From Thermoguttaceae bacterium (GTDB lineage: Bacteria; Planctomycetota; Planctomycetia; Pirellulales; Thermoguttaceae): DNA of 46,428 nucleotides. Shown one piece after another: positions 32,406 through 40,377 of the stretch. The position numbers and the translations under genes are program-made. Location: assembly GCA_017939795.1 (NCBI GenBank), contig JAGBAA010000133.1, positions 1-46,428 on the forward strand, written 5' to 3'. The notes under the pieces are model-generated. The model saw nothing but the letters and a program-made list of their open reading frames with translations, ran no database searches and had not been told where the DNA came from. The number at the start of each line of letters is the position of its first letter. The first letter of the stretch is position 1.

Positions 32406-33251
32406 ATGAATACCATTTTTCACCAAACTGTGAAGATCATTCGGAACGAGCTGGCCGCTGAAAATACGTGGCGCGTTCGTCTTGCCTCAAAAGAAATCGC
32501 GGAGTCGGTCAAACCGGGACAGTTCTGTATGCTGAGGATCCCGGGAGTGCGTGCTCCGCTGCTTGGACGTCCGCTTGCGATCTTTCGTGCGGAAGAGGAA
32601 TCCGTTGATGTCGTGTATGCGGTCGTTGGACACGGAACGGAGCAGCTTTCCCGCCTGGTTCCCGGTCAGGAAATGGAGATCTGGGGACCGCTCGGAAATG
32701 GATTCCGTCTGGATGCCGATCCGGTAAACTGGCCGACGCGGCCGCTGTTGGTCGGCGGAGGGATCGGACAGACCCCGATGTATCTGTTAGCGAAAACGTT
32801 CCTGGAGCAGGAACGAACCGAGAAAGTCACGTTCGTCTGGGGCTGCCGAAATGCTGGTCTGTTCGCCTGCCTGGAAGACCTTGAGGCTCTTGCCGCGCAA
32901 TATCCCGGACGAATGGAGATCTGCCTCGCGACGGACGACGGAAGTCGGGGACATCACGGCTTCGTGACGGATCTGGAAAAAGAGATCATCGCCGCTGATC
33001 AGCTTCATGCCGGGAATGCGTGCGTTTACGCCTGCGGTCCGGAGATCATGCTGAAAAATGTGGCGAAAACGGCCGCAGCTGCCGGACTGAAATGCCAGGT
33101 CTCGCTCGAAACTCCTATGGCGTGCGGGATGGGGATCTGCTTCACGTGCGTCACGAAGTGCAAAGATCCCGACGCTCCGGATGGATGGGACTACTGCCGT
33201 ACGTGTACGGAAGGTCCGGTTTTCGACGCGGAAAGTCTGCTTTGGGATTAA
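32406..33251 (+). CDS. pyrK: Dihydroorotate dehydrogenase electron transfer subunit (PyrK-like)
   Basis: 281 residues. PyrK passes electrons between NAD and dihydroorotate dehydrogenase B (PyrD) via FAD and a 2Fe-2S cluster in pyrimidine synthesis. The start at 32406 has aaagga 8 bases upstream. The FAD-binding motif is LLGRPLAIF, the NAD-binding one VGGGIGQTPMYL, and the cluster cysteines lie in ACGMGICFTCVTKC with a distal DYCRTC and the closing EGPVFDA. The insert before the last cysteines (KDPDAPDGWDY) is slightly longer than usual. No pyrD is adjacent. A related role in another NAD-linked flavoprotein system is possible. Repeat sequence follows the gene. Confidence 0.87.
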   Translation: MNTIFHQTVKIIRNELAAENTWRVRLASKEIAESVKPGQFCMLRIPGVRAPLLGRPLAIFRAEEESVDVVYAVVGHGTEQLSRLVPGQEMEIWGPLGNGFRLDADPVNWPTRPLLVGGGIGQTPMYLLAKTFLEQERTEKVTFVWGCRNAGLFACLEDLEALAAQYPGRMEICLATDDGSRGHHGFVTDLEKEIIAADQLHAGNACVYACGPEIMLKNVAKTAAAAGLKCQVSLETPMACGMGICFTCVTKCKDPDAPDGWDYCRTCTEGPVFDAESLLWD

Positions 33252-33489
33252 ATGGGGGGCTTTCAGAATGAGCGTACCGACCCAGATCTGATTTTGCCAC
33301 GGAGGACACAAAAAAGCCGTAGAAATACACTGAAAAGAAAAAGGACTGGACGGGAGCTGTGTGGGGGGCAGAGACGGCGGGCTTCAAAGTCGCCGTACTC
33401 CAAAAATCTGGCTTTCGTGACGGACTCCGCGCCAGTGACCAACGGAACGGGTCCGTGTATGTGCGCGGAAGCGTGGCTCGCGGTCTTCA

Positions 33490-33705
33490 AGAATTTTTTG
33501 ATGTTCTTGAGTCTGTGTGTTTTTGCGTGCCTTCTATGGATCCTGTGGTTGAGATCGATCGGCGCGAGCGATCCCACGCGCGACGGCACTCTCCGAGAGC
33601 CGTCTGGCTGCCCGTAATGGGGCGGCGGTCGTGAGAGAGGAACATTTTGAAAATCGTTCCTCCCTCAGACTCCCTCCTCAAAAACTTTTTGATGTTTTTG
33701 TGAAT
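33490..33705 (-). repeat. Inverted copy of the structured dispersed repeat
   Basis: Read on the minus strand it matches the units at 8-433: the tcaaaaagtttttga dyad, hairpin 1 (arms 33656-33666 and 33633-33643, with one G-U pair replacing G-C) and hairpin 2 (arms gacggc 33582-33587 and gccgtc 33599-33604, loop changed to cgg). The spacing between successive tcaaaaa words is 191 here instead of 213. Confidence 0.85.
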
Positions 33706-33735
33706 TGGGGATGCTGTTGCCGGATGAACCATAAA

Positions 33736-33760
33736 AAAAGCCCCTTTTTGAGGGGCTTTT
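33736..33760 (-). terminator. Bidirectional terminator
   Basis: Perfect arms aaaagcccct (33736-33745) and aggggctttt (33751-33760) with a five-base loop. It ends the minus-strand membrane protein cluster. Confidence 0.88.
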
Positions 33761-33774
33761 CTGATTTCAGACTC

Positions 33775-34194
33775 TTAATTCCCAGGCGCGGAGACGACCG
33801 GTCCTTTTTTGAACGGGACTATTCCGTATTCCGTCGGCGGGCATTCCAGATAGTGGATCGCGGCGGCAAGAGAAACGAAGAGGAGCGACAAAACGAGCAG
33901 GACTGTGTAGAGATCCATGCGCGGAGGCCGATATATGATCGGTTTCTCTTCTTCCTCTTCCTCGTCTTCTCCCATCATTTTTTCGGAAACCGGAGCGGAC
34001 TCCATCCCATTTTCGGGATCCGGTTCTTCCAGGCCGTTTCCAGACATTTCATCGCCTTCAGCCTGAGATCCATCCGCACTTTCGATCGTTTCTTCCCATT
34101 CATCGGACGCAAATTCGTCCATCTCCCCGGAAGGCAATTCCTCGAAACCACCATCTTCAGGCAAAAATTCGTCTTGCGGGCGTTCTTCTTTCAT
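33775..34194 (-). CDS. Acidic protein with one C-terminal membrane helix
   Basis: 139 residues. Residues 1-85 are extremely acidic and low complexity, ending in a Glu run (DEEEEEE). Then come RPPRMDLYTV and a single membrane helix at about 95-115 (LLVLSLLFVSLAAAIHYLE), then a short tail (CPPTEYGIVPFKKG). The topology suggests an acidic cytoplasmic domain tethered by a tail anchor. aagga lies 9 bases before the start. It is the last gene of a probable three-gene unit with two coiled-coil membrane proteins (60-base gap). No known family; function unknown. Confidence 0.75.
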   Translation of the reverse strand: MKEERPQDEFLPEDGGFEELPSGEMDEFASDEWEETIESADGSQAEGDEMSGNGLEEPDPENGMESAPVSEKMMGEDEEEEEEKPIIYRPPRMDLYTVLLVLSLLFVSLAAAIHYLECPPTEYGIVPFKKGPVVSAPGN

Positions 34195-34253
34195 TCTGTT
34201 TTATCCTTCCGAAAGAACCAACTTTTCTTGTTCGATTTCACGTTCTTCAAATC

Positions 34254-35120
34254 TTAAAGCGGTCGGACGATGCATCCGGGGATCACGTTGATGCTCTGTT
34301 CGCTTCGCAGATTGGAGAAGATACAGGTCGCCACGTCCGGCATGACGTTTTCCACTTCAACGTCGCAGATGTACGTTGTGCCGTCCTTCGAGAGGAGCTG
34401 GAATTTGTGGCCGGGACGGATACCGTCGTCGCTTCCGACGTTGATCCGGATCTTTCTTCCGGCCTGTTCGATCACACGGCCCTGGATCGAGACCGGCGGG
34501 GTCTGAGTCCGATAGTATTCCAGATCGTTCACCATATTATTATAGGTGAGGACCTCATTCGCGAGAACGTTTTCGTTTTTCAGGTCGTCATTGCGGGACG
34601 CAAGTTCACGATTTCTGCGTTCCAGCTGAGCGATCTCGTTCATGAAACCGGTCCGGTCGGAAAGTTTATCGGAGATGCTGGTGACTTCCTTCTGGAGCGT
34701 CTTGATGGAGTCACGAAGCAATTCATGACCGCTCGCGATCGTGACGAGTGCTTTGTGCGTATCATCCAGCCGGGTGTTCATTTCTGCATAAGAAGAACCA
34801 ATGGTCTCTTTGAGTTCCTGGACTTCTTTCGTCTGATTTTCCTTGACGGCGACGATCTCGCTTTTCGCGTTCGTGCTTTCCTGGAGCGCCTTTTCAAAGT
34901 CGCCGAGGAGCGTCGCGTAGGCTTTGCGCAGATTCGCATTTTCTTCCTGGACGTTCGCCAGCTGCGGCGCAATACCCAGAGGGTACCCCGTGCTGGTGTC
35001 CGTATTGTTGACGTAGACGTACCAGTTCGTGTGCGTCATGTACACCGCGACCGTGAGGGACATCAAAACCAGACTCAAAACAAAAATGAGTACGACAAAA
35101 ATTTTTCCGACCAGGTTCAT
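34254..35120 (-). CDS. Membrane-anchored coiled-coil protein with MreC-like C-terminal beta domain
   Basis: 288 residues. The N-terminal membrane helix (about 5-28, GKIFVVLIFVLSLVLMSLTV) is followed by AVYMTHTNW, which is shared with the next gene upstream. Residues about 55-200 are a long coiled coil (NVQEENANLRKAYATLLGDF, AQLERRNRELASRNDDLKNE). Residues about 210-288 are a small beta domain (GRVIEQAGRKIRINVGSDDG, RPGHKFQLLSKDG, VEVENVMPDVATCIF), patterned like the beta-barrels of MreC or flagellar-assembly proteins. Anchor, coiled coil and barrel would make a periplasmic envelope scaffold, by analogy only. It is the middle gene of the unit. Confidence 0.8.
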   Translation of the reverse strand: MNLVGKIFVVLIFVLSLVLMSLTVAVYMTHTNWYVYVNNTDTSTGYPLGIAPQLANVQEENANLRKAYATLLGDFEKALQESTNAKSEIVAVKENQTKEVQELKETIGSSYAEMNTRLDDTHKALVTIASGHELLRDSIKTLQKEVTSISDKLSDRTGFMNEIAQLERRNRELASRNDDLKNENVLANEVLTYNNMVNDLEYYRTQTPPVSIQGRVIEQAGRKIRINVGSDDGIRPGHKFQLLSKDGTTYICDVEVENVMPDVATCIFSNLRSEQSINVIPGCIVRPL

Positions 35121-35211
35121 GGGAGTCCTTTTAATTTTTTGAAATCATTATCCGCCTTAAATGGCGCGGGTTGGCAAAATCTCCAAATGGGGAAACGGCA
35201 TAAAAGGGAAA

Positions 35212-35751
35212 TCAGTGTTCGGGCTGCTGTTTGACAGCGAGGCTCCGTGCGCGTTTTTCCAGCGTAAGGATCTGCTGATTCAGGTCCTCGATCCGGTTCA
35301 TGTTATTTACGTATTCATGCATGGCGCGGATCCGTTCGTTTCTCTCATTCTGCACCCTGACCAACGCATCGTCAGCGAGGATACGTGCTTTCAACAGGAA
35401 AAGCGAATACTCCATCATCGTTTCCGAATTCTGACGGATCTCCTTGTCCTGTTTTTCACATTCTTCCGTATAGGCAGTATACTCCGCCTTGCGGTTTTCG
35501 ACTTCCGCAGTCAGTGCGGCGACCACCAGATCCCGCAGCTTTTCTTCTTCTTCGATCGCCTTTACCAGCGTATCATTCTGCTGACGCAGGCCGGACAGCT
35601 GCTGTTCCGCATCCTGAACTTCCTTCGTCACTTTTTCTGCCCGGGCACGCCAGTTCGTGTGCGTCATATAAACGGCTCCCGACATGGTCAGCAATATCAG
35701 GCTGAACATGAAAATCAAAACGACGAGTGTTTTGCCGAACAGGTTTTTCAT
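35212..35751 (-). CDS. Membrane-anchored coiled-coil protein, partner of the downstream MreC-like protein
   Basis: 179 residues. The N-terminus MKNLFGKTLVVLIFMFSLIL is a membrane anchor followed by GAVYMTHTNW, nearly identical to the start of the neighbouring 288-residue protein. The rest is almost wholly coiled coil (about 35-170: EVQDAEQQLSGLRQQNDTLV, IEEEEKLRDLVVAALTAEVE, RIEDLNQQILTLEKRARSL), and it lacks the beta domain. The shared anchor points to a duplication and possibly to a heteromeric coiled coil. The promoter is at 35891-35918; the next gene starts 91 bases downstream. Confidence 0.8.
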   Translation of the reverse strand: MKNLFGKTLVVLIFMFSLILLTMSGAVYMTHTNWRARAEKVTKEVQDAEQQLSGLRQQNDTLVKAIEEEEKLRDLVVAALTAEVENRKAEYTAYTEECEKQDKEIRQNSETMMEYSLFLLKARILADDALVRVQNERNERIRAMHEYVNNMNRIEDLNQQILTLEKRARSLAVKQQPEH

Positions 35752-35890
35752 CAGGCTGTCTCCGAAACAGTTCTATCGCGCTGCCTGCACATATACACAG
35801 AGGCAGCAAAAGCCAATGCCGGGGGACCGGGAAAGTCTTTCCAGCATGATTTCCGGAAGGTCCTTTCGTAAAGCCGGTCTTTATCCATTC

Positions 35891-35918
35891 AGTATAAACC
35901 GTTTTACAAAAAATTCAA
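35891..35918 (-). promoter_or_regulatory. Promoter of the coiled-coil membrane protein unit
   Basis: Minus strand TTGAAT (35918-35913), 16-base spacer, TATACT (35896-35891). Confidence 0.7.
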
Positions 35919-36169
35919 CCGGAATCGGCCAATAAAATCCAAAATTTTCAGTGAATCCGGCACCGTGAAACGAATACACCGGTCGCACGGGCTGGACGGA
36001 AGGCAGTAGACCTCATGTTCCTTATCGTGTATCATTCTCTTTTTCTGAAAAGATTCTTTTCCGGAGGTGTGAAACTTTCAGTCTTTTTGTTAGAAGTGTT
36101 CCGGATTGTATGATTGTGCGGGTTATTCGTGGGATCGTGTCCAGAAGAGGACGGTACTCTCTGCAAGAA

Positions 36170-36195
36170 AAAGGAAAAAGTCGGTTTCCCGACTT
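36170..36195 (-). terminator. Terminator of the HTH-receiver gene
   Basis: aagtcgg (36178-36184), loop tttc, ccgactt (36189-36195). On the minus strand it is followed by tttccttttt. Confidence 0.75.
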
Positions 36196-36269
36196 CTGCC
36201 TTATGTTTTGCTGAAATCAGGAAACAGAAAGTTCCTGTTCCTGAAATCTGCTGTAAGTTTGAGACATAC

Positions 36270-36842
36270 TCAAATAAGCTCTTTGCGAACACCGACGAGA
36301 GTCTTCAGGCGTTCTGCAAGAAGGGAAGCATCGAACGGCTTACGGAACGTTTCATTGATACTGGAACGATCGATAGAGCTCGTGCTGCCGTCATCCGGCA
36401 AAAGAGCAATAAGAATAATGTCAGCAAACTCGCTGTTGCGGCGCAGATTCTGACAGATCTGCAGCGCTTCTGTTCTGCCGATAGAAAAATCGACAACAAT
36501 GCAGTCAGGATGGAAACTTTCGGCCTGGATACCCGCATCAAAACCGCTCGCTGCGACTTCGACCTTGAACTGACGTTCCGGCGGAAGTTCACGACGAAGG
36601 TTCTCAATAAGAACCTGGTCCTGTGCGACTACCAAGACTTTCGCGACGGCCGCTTCTTCAAGTTCCGTCGTCGGCATACCATGCTCCTTCAGGAACTTGA
36701 TCAGGTATTCACGCGGAATACGACGATCTTGCGAACCCGGGATACGGTAACCCTTCAAACGACCTGAATCAAACCACTTGCTAACGGTACGCGGGGCCAC
36801 TTTACAAATTTTGGCAACCTGACCAGTTGTGAAGACCTTCAT
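36270..36842 (-). CDS. HTH plus degenerate receiver domain regulator
   Basis: 190 residues. Residues 1-55 are an excisionase/MerR-like helix-turn-helix (FTTGQVAKICKVAPRTVSKW, then RLKGYRIPGSQDRRI), followed by a linker. Residues about 67-185 have the response-regulator receiver fold. The phospho-acceptor Asp118 (CIVVDFSIG) and Lys168 (FRKPF) remain, but the acidic pair that binds Mg is Ala73-Gln74 (VLVVAQDQ), and the usual Thr/Ser switch is missing (LIALLPD). DNA-binding domain first and receiver second is the reverse of most response regulators. Phosphorylation is doubtful, so another input is likely. ggaga precedes the start. No histidine kinase is adjacent. Confidence 0.88.
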   Translation of the reverse strand: MKVFTTGQVAKICKVAPRTVSKWFDSGRLKGYRIPGSQDRRIPREYLIKFLKEHGMPTTELEEAAVAKVLVVAQDQVLIENLRRELPPERQFKVEVAASGFDAGIQAESFHPDCIVVDFSIGRTEALQICQNLRRNSEFADIILIALLPDDGSTSSIDRSSINETFRKPFDASLLAERLKTLVGVRKELI

Positions 36843-37452
36843 GGTAGGCTCTCCGATATAACAACTCGCCTCGACTCAATTACCTGAATCGCCCCCCTTG
36901 GGCTTTCCAGGATCAGATCCCCCCTGTATATGGAATTCCTTTGGAGAGGCAAAAACTCCAATCTCCTCCCTATCCAGTTTGGGTTGAGGGTCTGAACTGT
37001 AACTGCTTCAATAATTTTGTTTTTGCAGGTTATTTCACCTGTGCTTGAATTAACATCGGCACAGAAACCTCTGAGGTTAAGGAAAAATCGAAATTTTTCT
37101 GATTTGGTGAAAAATCCGAAAATATTTCGACTTGTCGTGAAACTCTGCATCCGCAGCCGTCATATAATACAAATAATCTGCAAAATAGAACTGCGGATCG
37201 GTTTGTATTTTTACGGCAGTTGCGGTTAGTGTGACGGTAGGAATTAAACCCCTTTTGTCAACTGTATTTAAGGTTTCGTATTTTATGGCAGGGAACTTTA
37301 ATTTTTTCTGTGATTTCTTTGTTCATTCCATCGTGTCCTGCTGGAAAAAGGAAGAAATAATAGAATAGATGTTTCCTGCTGAAATTTTTGCGTTTCGGGA
37401 CGTCTGCGGAATGAATGATAATATCGGTTGGCAGAATGAAAGGAAGGACCTT
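36843..37452. other. Divergent intergenic region, HTH-receiver gene/methyltransferase
   Basis: 610 bases with no supported gene. It contains a ttggag/ctccaa hairpin near 36940-36962, inverted arms atccgcag/ctgcggat (37149-37156, 37191-37198), tacaaa/tttgta (37168-37173, 37202-37207), and a possible plus-strand promoter (37255-37284). A minus-strand open stretch ends in ATGA overlap with the regulator start, but it has no convincing start or ribosome site. Confidence 0.45.
37255..37284 (+). promoter_or_regulatory. Possible promoter of the THUMP-like methyltransferase gene
   Basis: TTGTCA (37255-37260), 18-base spacer, TATTTT (37279-37284). Confidence 0.35.
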
Positions 37453-38724
37453 ATGCCGTCTGCTGCATATTTGGGGGATGATCGGCACTTTGGAGAGCTC
37501 AAACCGGAAGAGAAGTGGATCTTTTCCGAAGAGGGACAGACCGCGGTCCAAAAAGCCGCTGCGCTGCGCGGCGGAGATGAATGGAAGAGGATCCTCTTTT
37601 TGAGAGAAAAACTTGCCCTTCCGCCTGAAAAAGCGGCTTTGGCGGCGGTGCAGGTGGTTTTGCGCTCCCGCGGGAAAGAAAAATTCGCGGAACTTGCGGA
37701 ACGAATGTTTTTTACACAGGTCGGCATCGAGCAGTCCTCAGACCGATGGATCGCGGAGTATAAGGCAAAACGGTTTCCCGAAGGTGTTCCGGCGGCGGAC
37801 ATCTGCTGCGGGATCGGAGGGGATCTTCTCGCACTTGCGGCTGCGCATCCGGTCCTCGGTGTGGATCGTTCTCCCATGACGGCTTTGGCTGCACATTTTA
37901 ATCTGACGGCGGCGCAGGAGGCCGGTGTGCTTCCGGAAGACGCGGATTTCCAGATCTTTCCCGGGATGGCGGAGGAATTTCTGGAACGCTTTCCTGCCGA
38001 GCGTTTTCCGTTGCTGCATATGGATCCGGATCGGCGTAGTGAAGGGGTGCGGACGACACAGATCGATTATTTTCAGCCGGAGTTCCCGGTACTGGAAAAA
38101 CTTCTGGAGGGTCGCCGTTTGGCTGCGGTGAAACTTGCTCCGGGGACGGAGATCCCGGAAACGTGGCTCTCCCGGATGACGGAGGCGGAATGGATCACCC
38201 GAAATCGTGAGTGCAGACAATTAATAGTATGGTTTGACGCAGAAAAGGAGAGGAAAGGGGACTTTCGGGCGACGCTTCTTGAGACACACGGTGCCGGTGT
38301 GCTCGGAACTTTTGCGGGAAAGCCGAATCTTCCGCTCCCCGCGGCGGAGATCCCCGGCAGATTTTTGTTTGATCCGGATCCTTCCCTTCTCGCGGCCGGT
38401 TTGGAAGGGGATTTTGCCCAGACTTATGCTCTGAAGCGGCTGGGACCCGGGTCGCTTTATCTGACGGGAGAGAAACCGGTAGAAAATGCGTTGGCGGCGT
38501 GTTTTGAGATCCGGTGCGTACTTCCGCTGGACAGAAAACAGATCGTCCGGGCTGTCCAGGAAAGCGGGTGGAGCCGGATCGAGATCAAAAAACGGGGAGC
38601 GGTCCCCGAACCAGAGGAGGTTCGCAAGTGGCTGAAACTTCCAAAGAAAGGCGGAATGGGGACATTATTTCTTGCCCGGACGGCTTCCGGAAGCCTTGCT
38701 TTGCTCGCAAATCGTGTTTTTTAG
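37453..38724 (+). CDS. Class I SAM-dependent methyltransferase with THUMP-like C-terminal domain
   Basis: 423 residues from the start at 37453, chosen because aggaagg lies 5 bases upstream. In-frame ATGs at 37369 and 37411 lack one. The SAM-binding motif I is ADICCGIGGDLLALA (about 116-130), the motif II acidic residue is in LGVDRSPM, and the motif IV equivalent is LLHMDPDRRSEG. The C-terminal part (YLTGEKPVENALAACFEIRC, WSRIEIKKRG, LKLPKKGGMGTLFLAR) fits the THUMP-like domain that follows this methyltransferase type in many bacteria. The substrate is unknown; RNA is plausible from the domain. An N-terminal helical region precedes the catalytic domain. Confidence 0.85.
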   Translation: MPSAAYLGDDRHFGELKPEEKWIFSEEGQTAVQKAAALRGGDEWKRILFLREKLALPPEKAALAAVQVVLRSRGKEKFAELAERMFFTQVGIEQSSDRWIAEYKAKRFPEGVPAADICCGIGGDLLALAAAHPVLGVDRSPMTALAAHFNLTAAQEAGVLPEDADFQIFPGMAEEFLERFPAERFPLLHMDPDRRSEGVRTTQIDYFQPEFPVLEKLLEGRRLAAVKLAPGTEIPETWLSRMTEAEWITRNRECRQLIVWFDAEKERKGDFRATLLETHGAGVLGTFAGKPNLPLPAAEIPGRFLFDPDPSLLAAGLEGDFAQTYALKRLGPGSLYLTGEKPVENALAACFEIRCVLPLDRKQIVRAVQESGWSRIEIKKRGAVPEPEEVRKWLKLPKKGGMGTLFLARTASGSLALLANRVF

Positions 38725-38776
38725 AAAAATGAACGCATAAATTTGGCGATTTTTTGTTTTTTGCAGGTCGATGTAC

Positions 38777-38805
38777 TTGACATAAATTGAAAATATTGGT
38801 ATATT
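38777..38805 (+). promoter_or_regulatory. Promoter of the LmbE-type deacetylase gene
   Basis: Perfect TTGACA (38777-38782), 17-base spacer, TATATT (38800-38805). The leader to 39003 is about 190 bases and contains several small hairpins. Confidence 0.82.
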
Positions 38806-39002
38806 CAACATAATGGCATTTTTATGCCGAATCCTGCAAGTCCTTTTTAATTCATACTTTATGCCGAAAGGCGAAATTTTCGTTTTGAATATCCCTGCCT
38901 GAAACGGAAATTTTCCCATTTGCGGAAATACAAAACAGAAAAAAGGCCCGCCCATCGGCTTGAAATAATTTGTTTTAGGTTCACTTTATAAGGAATTTGA
39001 AA

Positions 39003-39833
39003 ATGAGTGAAGAAAATGTGGTCATTTATGATCGTCGTGTTCAAACGATCGTGGAACGTGCTCCGGTTGCCCGGATCATTTTTCCCGAATGGAAAAAGGA
39101 TAAGGAGTGCTGGATGTTTCTGGCAGCACATGATGATGACATCGTGTGCGGTGCCGGTCTGACGCTGCTTGCCGGTTTGAAAGAGGGGGTTGAGGTGCAC
39201 GCTGTCATCTCGGCAAACGGCTGCATGGGGTACTGCAGTGAAGATAAAAGCCGGACGATCGCAGCGATCCGTAAGGAGGAAGCGAAGGAATCTTTCAAGA
39301 TCCTGGGGGTGAAGGAAGAGAACGTTCATTTCCTGGATTTTGACGACTGCTCCTTCTATCTGAATGCCGGCAGACGTTTTGCGGATGAAAATACGACCAG
39401 CCCGGTGATCGCCGGAGCTACTGGGCTTCAGAATTCGTATACCTGGGTCCTGCGTCAGATCTGCCCGACCCGAATCTTCCTTCCGACGCCGACGGATATC
39501 CATCCGGATCATCAGCTCACGACGAAAGAAATGATGATCTCGATCTTCCACGCCCAGGGCGGCATCTGGCCGGAACTTGGCGCACCGATGGAAAGTATTC
39601 CGAGACTCTATGAGTACTCGACGTACAGCGATTTCGCGACGCTTCCGACGATGCGCATCCGTACGAATCAGGAGCTGTTTGAGAAGAAGCTGGATGCCAT
39701 CCGCGCATACAAGAGCCAGGAACAGATCGAACTGCTCGTGAATGGTCTGATCGAGAGCGGTGCGCAGGAATATCTCCGTGAAGTCAACTTCGACATCATG
39801 ACTCCGCACAAGCACGACAAGCTGTTCAACTAG
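39003..39833 (+). CDS. LmbE/PIG-L family N-acetylglucosaminyl deacetylase-like protein
   Basis: 276 residues. The start at 39003 has aagga 8 bases upstream; a TTG two codons earlier is less likely. The family removes acetyl groups from GlcNAc-containing substrates (PIG-L, MshB, BshB) with a single zinc. The usual AHPDDE reads AAHDDDIV (His43, Asp45, Asp46), keeping the His and Asp ligands but changing Pro to Asp and Glu to Ile. The second motif is TDIHPDHQLT (His167, His170). No signal peptide is seen, so it is cytoplasmic. The substrate is unknown. It is monocistronic, with a strong promoter and terminator. Confidence 0.88.
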   Translation: MSEENVVIYDRRVQTIVERAPVARIIFPEWKKDKECWMFLAAHDDDIVCGAGLTLLAGLKEGVEVHAVISANGCMGYCSEDKSRTIAAIRKEEAKESFKILGVKEENVHFLDFDDCSFYLNAGRRFADENTTSPVIAGATGLQNSYTWVLRQICPTRIFLPTPTDIHPDHQLTTKEMMISIFHAQGGIWPELGAPMESIPRLYEYSTYSDFATLPTMRIRTNQELFEKKLDAIRAYKSQEQIELLVNGLIESGAQEYLREVNFDIMTPHKHDKLFN

Positions 39834-39868
39834 TTCTCTGAAGATCTTTTCAGAAATGAAAGACACAT

Positions 39869-39909
39869 TCCCTGCGGTGCCCTATTTGCTGCCGCAGGGA
39901 GTTTTTTTT
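39869..39909 (+). terminator. Intrinsic terminator after the deacetylase gene
   Basis: tccctgcgg (39869-39877) with ccgcaggga (39892-39900), then TTTTTTTT. Confidence 0.92.
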
Positions 39910-39960
39910 GAAACAAATTGGGATTTTTTGCTCCGAACGTCTGGAATTTTTTATTCGATG

Positions 39961-39969
39961 TGGTATAAT
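39961..39969 (+). promoter_or_regulatory. Extended -10 promoter of the alpha-CTD cassette
   Basis: TGGTATAAT: perfect TATAAT (39964-39969) preceded by TGn. No good -35 at 16-18 bases. Confidence 0.6.
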
Positions 39970-40022
39970 CGCCGGTAATTAGCGGTTTTCTGCGGGAAAA
40001 CTTTTTTTTCAGGGAGGAAAAA

Positions 40023-40325
40023 ATGGAAAAAGAATTGCGGCCGGCTTCGACCTGTGTGCGTTTGAGTGAAAAGGAGATCCAGTATCAGAAGCGTCAGGAG
40101 ATCCTGAATCTCAGCATCGCGCAGATCGGGCTTCTGGTGCGTACGACGAACTGTCTGGAATCGGAAGGGATCTTCACAGTCCGGGACCTTCTGAACAGTT
40201 CCCCGGAGCGGCTGTTGAAAATCTCCAATTTTGGCGCGAAGACGCTGCTGGAGGTTTACGGTGCACTGGAAAAACTGGGATTTACGCGGGATTCCAGGCG
40301 GGAGCAGAAGCCTCTTTCTGAATGA
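40023..40325 (+). CDS. Orphan RNA polymerase alpha-subunit C-terminal-domain protein
   Basis: 100 residues. Residues about 27-87 match the alpha-CTD of RpoA: LNLSIAQIGLLVRTTNCLES, RDLLNSSPERLLKISNFGAK, LLEVYGALEKLGF. The DNA-contact residues known from E. coli keep exact spacing: Arg40 for R265, Asn43 for N268, Cys44 for C269, Gly71 for G296, Lys73 for K298, and Thr74 for S299. There is no assembly domain, so it cannot join polymerase as a normal alpha subunit. It could bind UP-like DNA or activators as a free module. ggagg lies 6 bases before the start. It is the first gene of a four-gene plus-strand cassette, 52 bases before the DUF3592 gene. Confidence 0.88.
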   Translation: MEKELRPASTCVRLSEKEIQYQKRQEILNLSIAQIGLLVRTTNCLESEGIFTVRDLLNSSPERLLKISNFGAKTLLEVYGALEKLGFTRDSRREQKPLSE

Positions 40326-40377
40326 GTGCCGTATTTTGGCGTTTTGATTTCATCCCCATTCCGGTTTTCAGGCGATC

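Larger units (their letters stand above)
33252..33774. other. Intergenic region filled by dispersed-repeat sequence
   Basis: 523 bases with no credible gene. 33297-33350 (ccacggaggacacaaaa and following) resembles a repeat tail in plus orientation. 33490-33705 is a full inverted copy, and 33736-33760 is a terminator. Confidence 0.6.
35752..36269. other. Intergenic region
   Basis: 518 bases. It holds the promoter of the coiled-coil unit (35891-35918) and the terminator of the HTH-receiver gene (36170-36195). I see no supported gene between them. Confidence 0.55.

Noticed and set aside
33252..33774. Insertion sequence remnant after pyrK
   Set aside because: No transposase fragment in any frame; the sequence is explained by the dispersed structured repeat.
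36839..37150. 103-codon minus-strand frame ending in ATGA overlap with the HTH-receiver gene
   Set aside because: The overlap is suggestive of coupling, but no ribosome site or convincing start exists and the translation has no recognisable pattern. Treated as leader.
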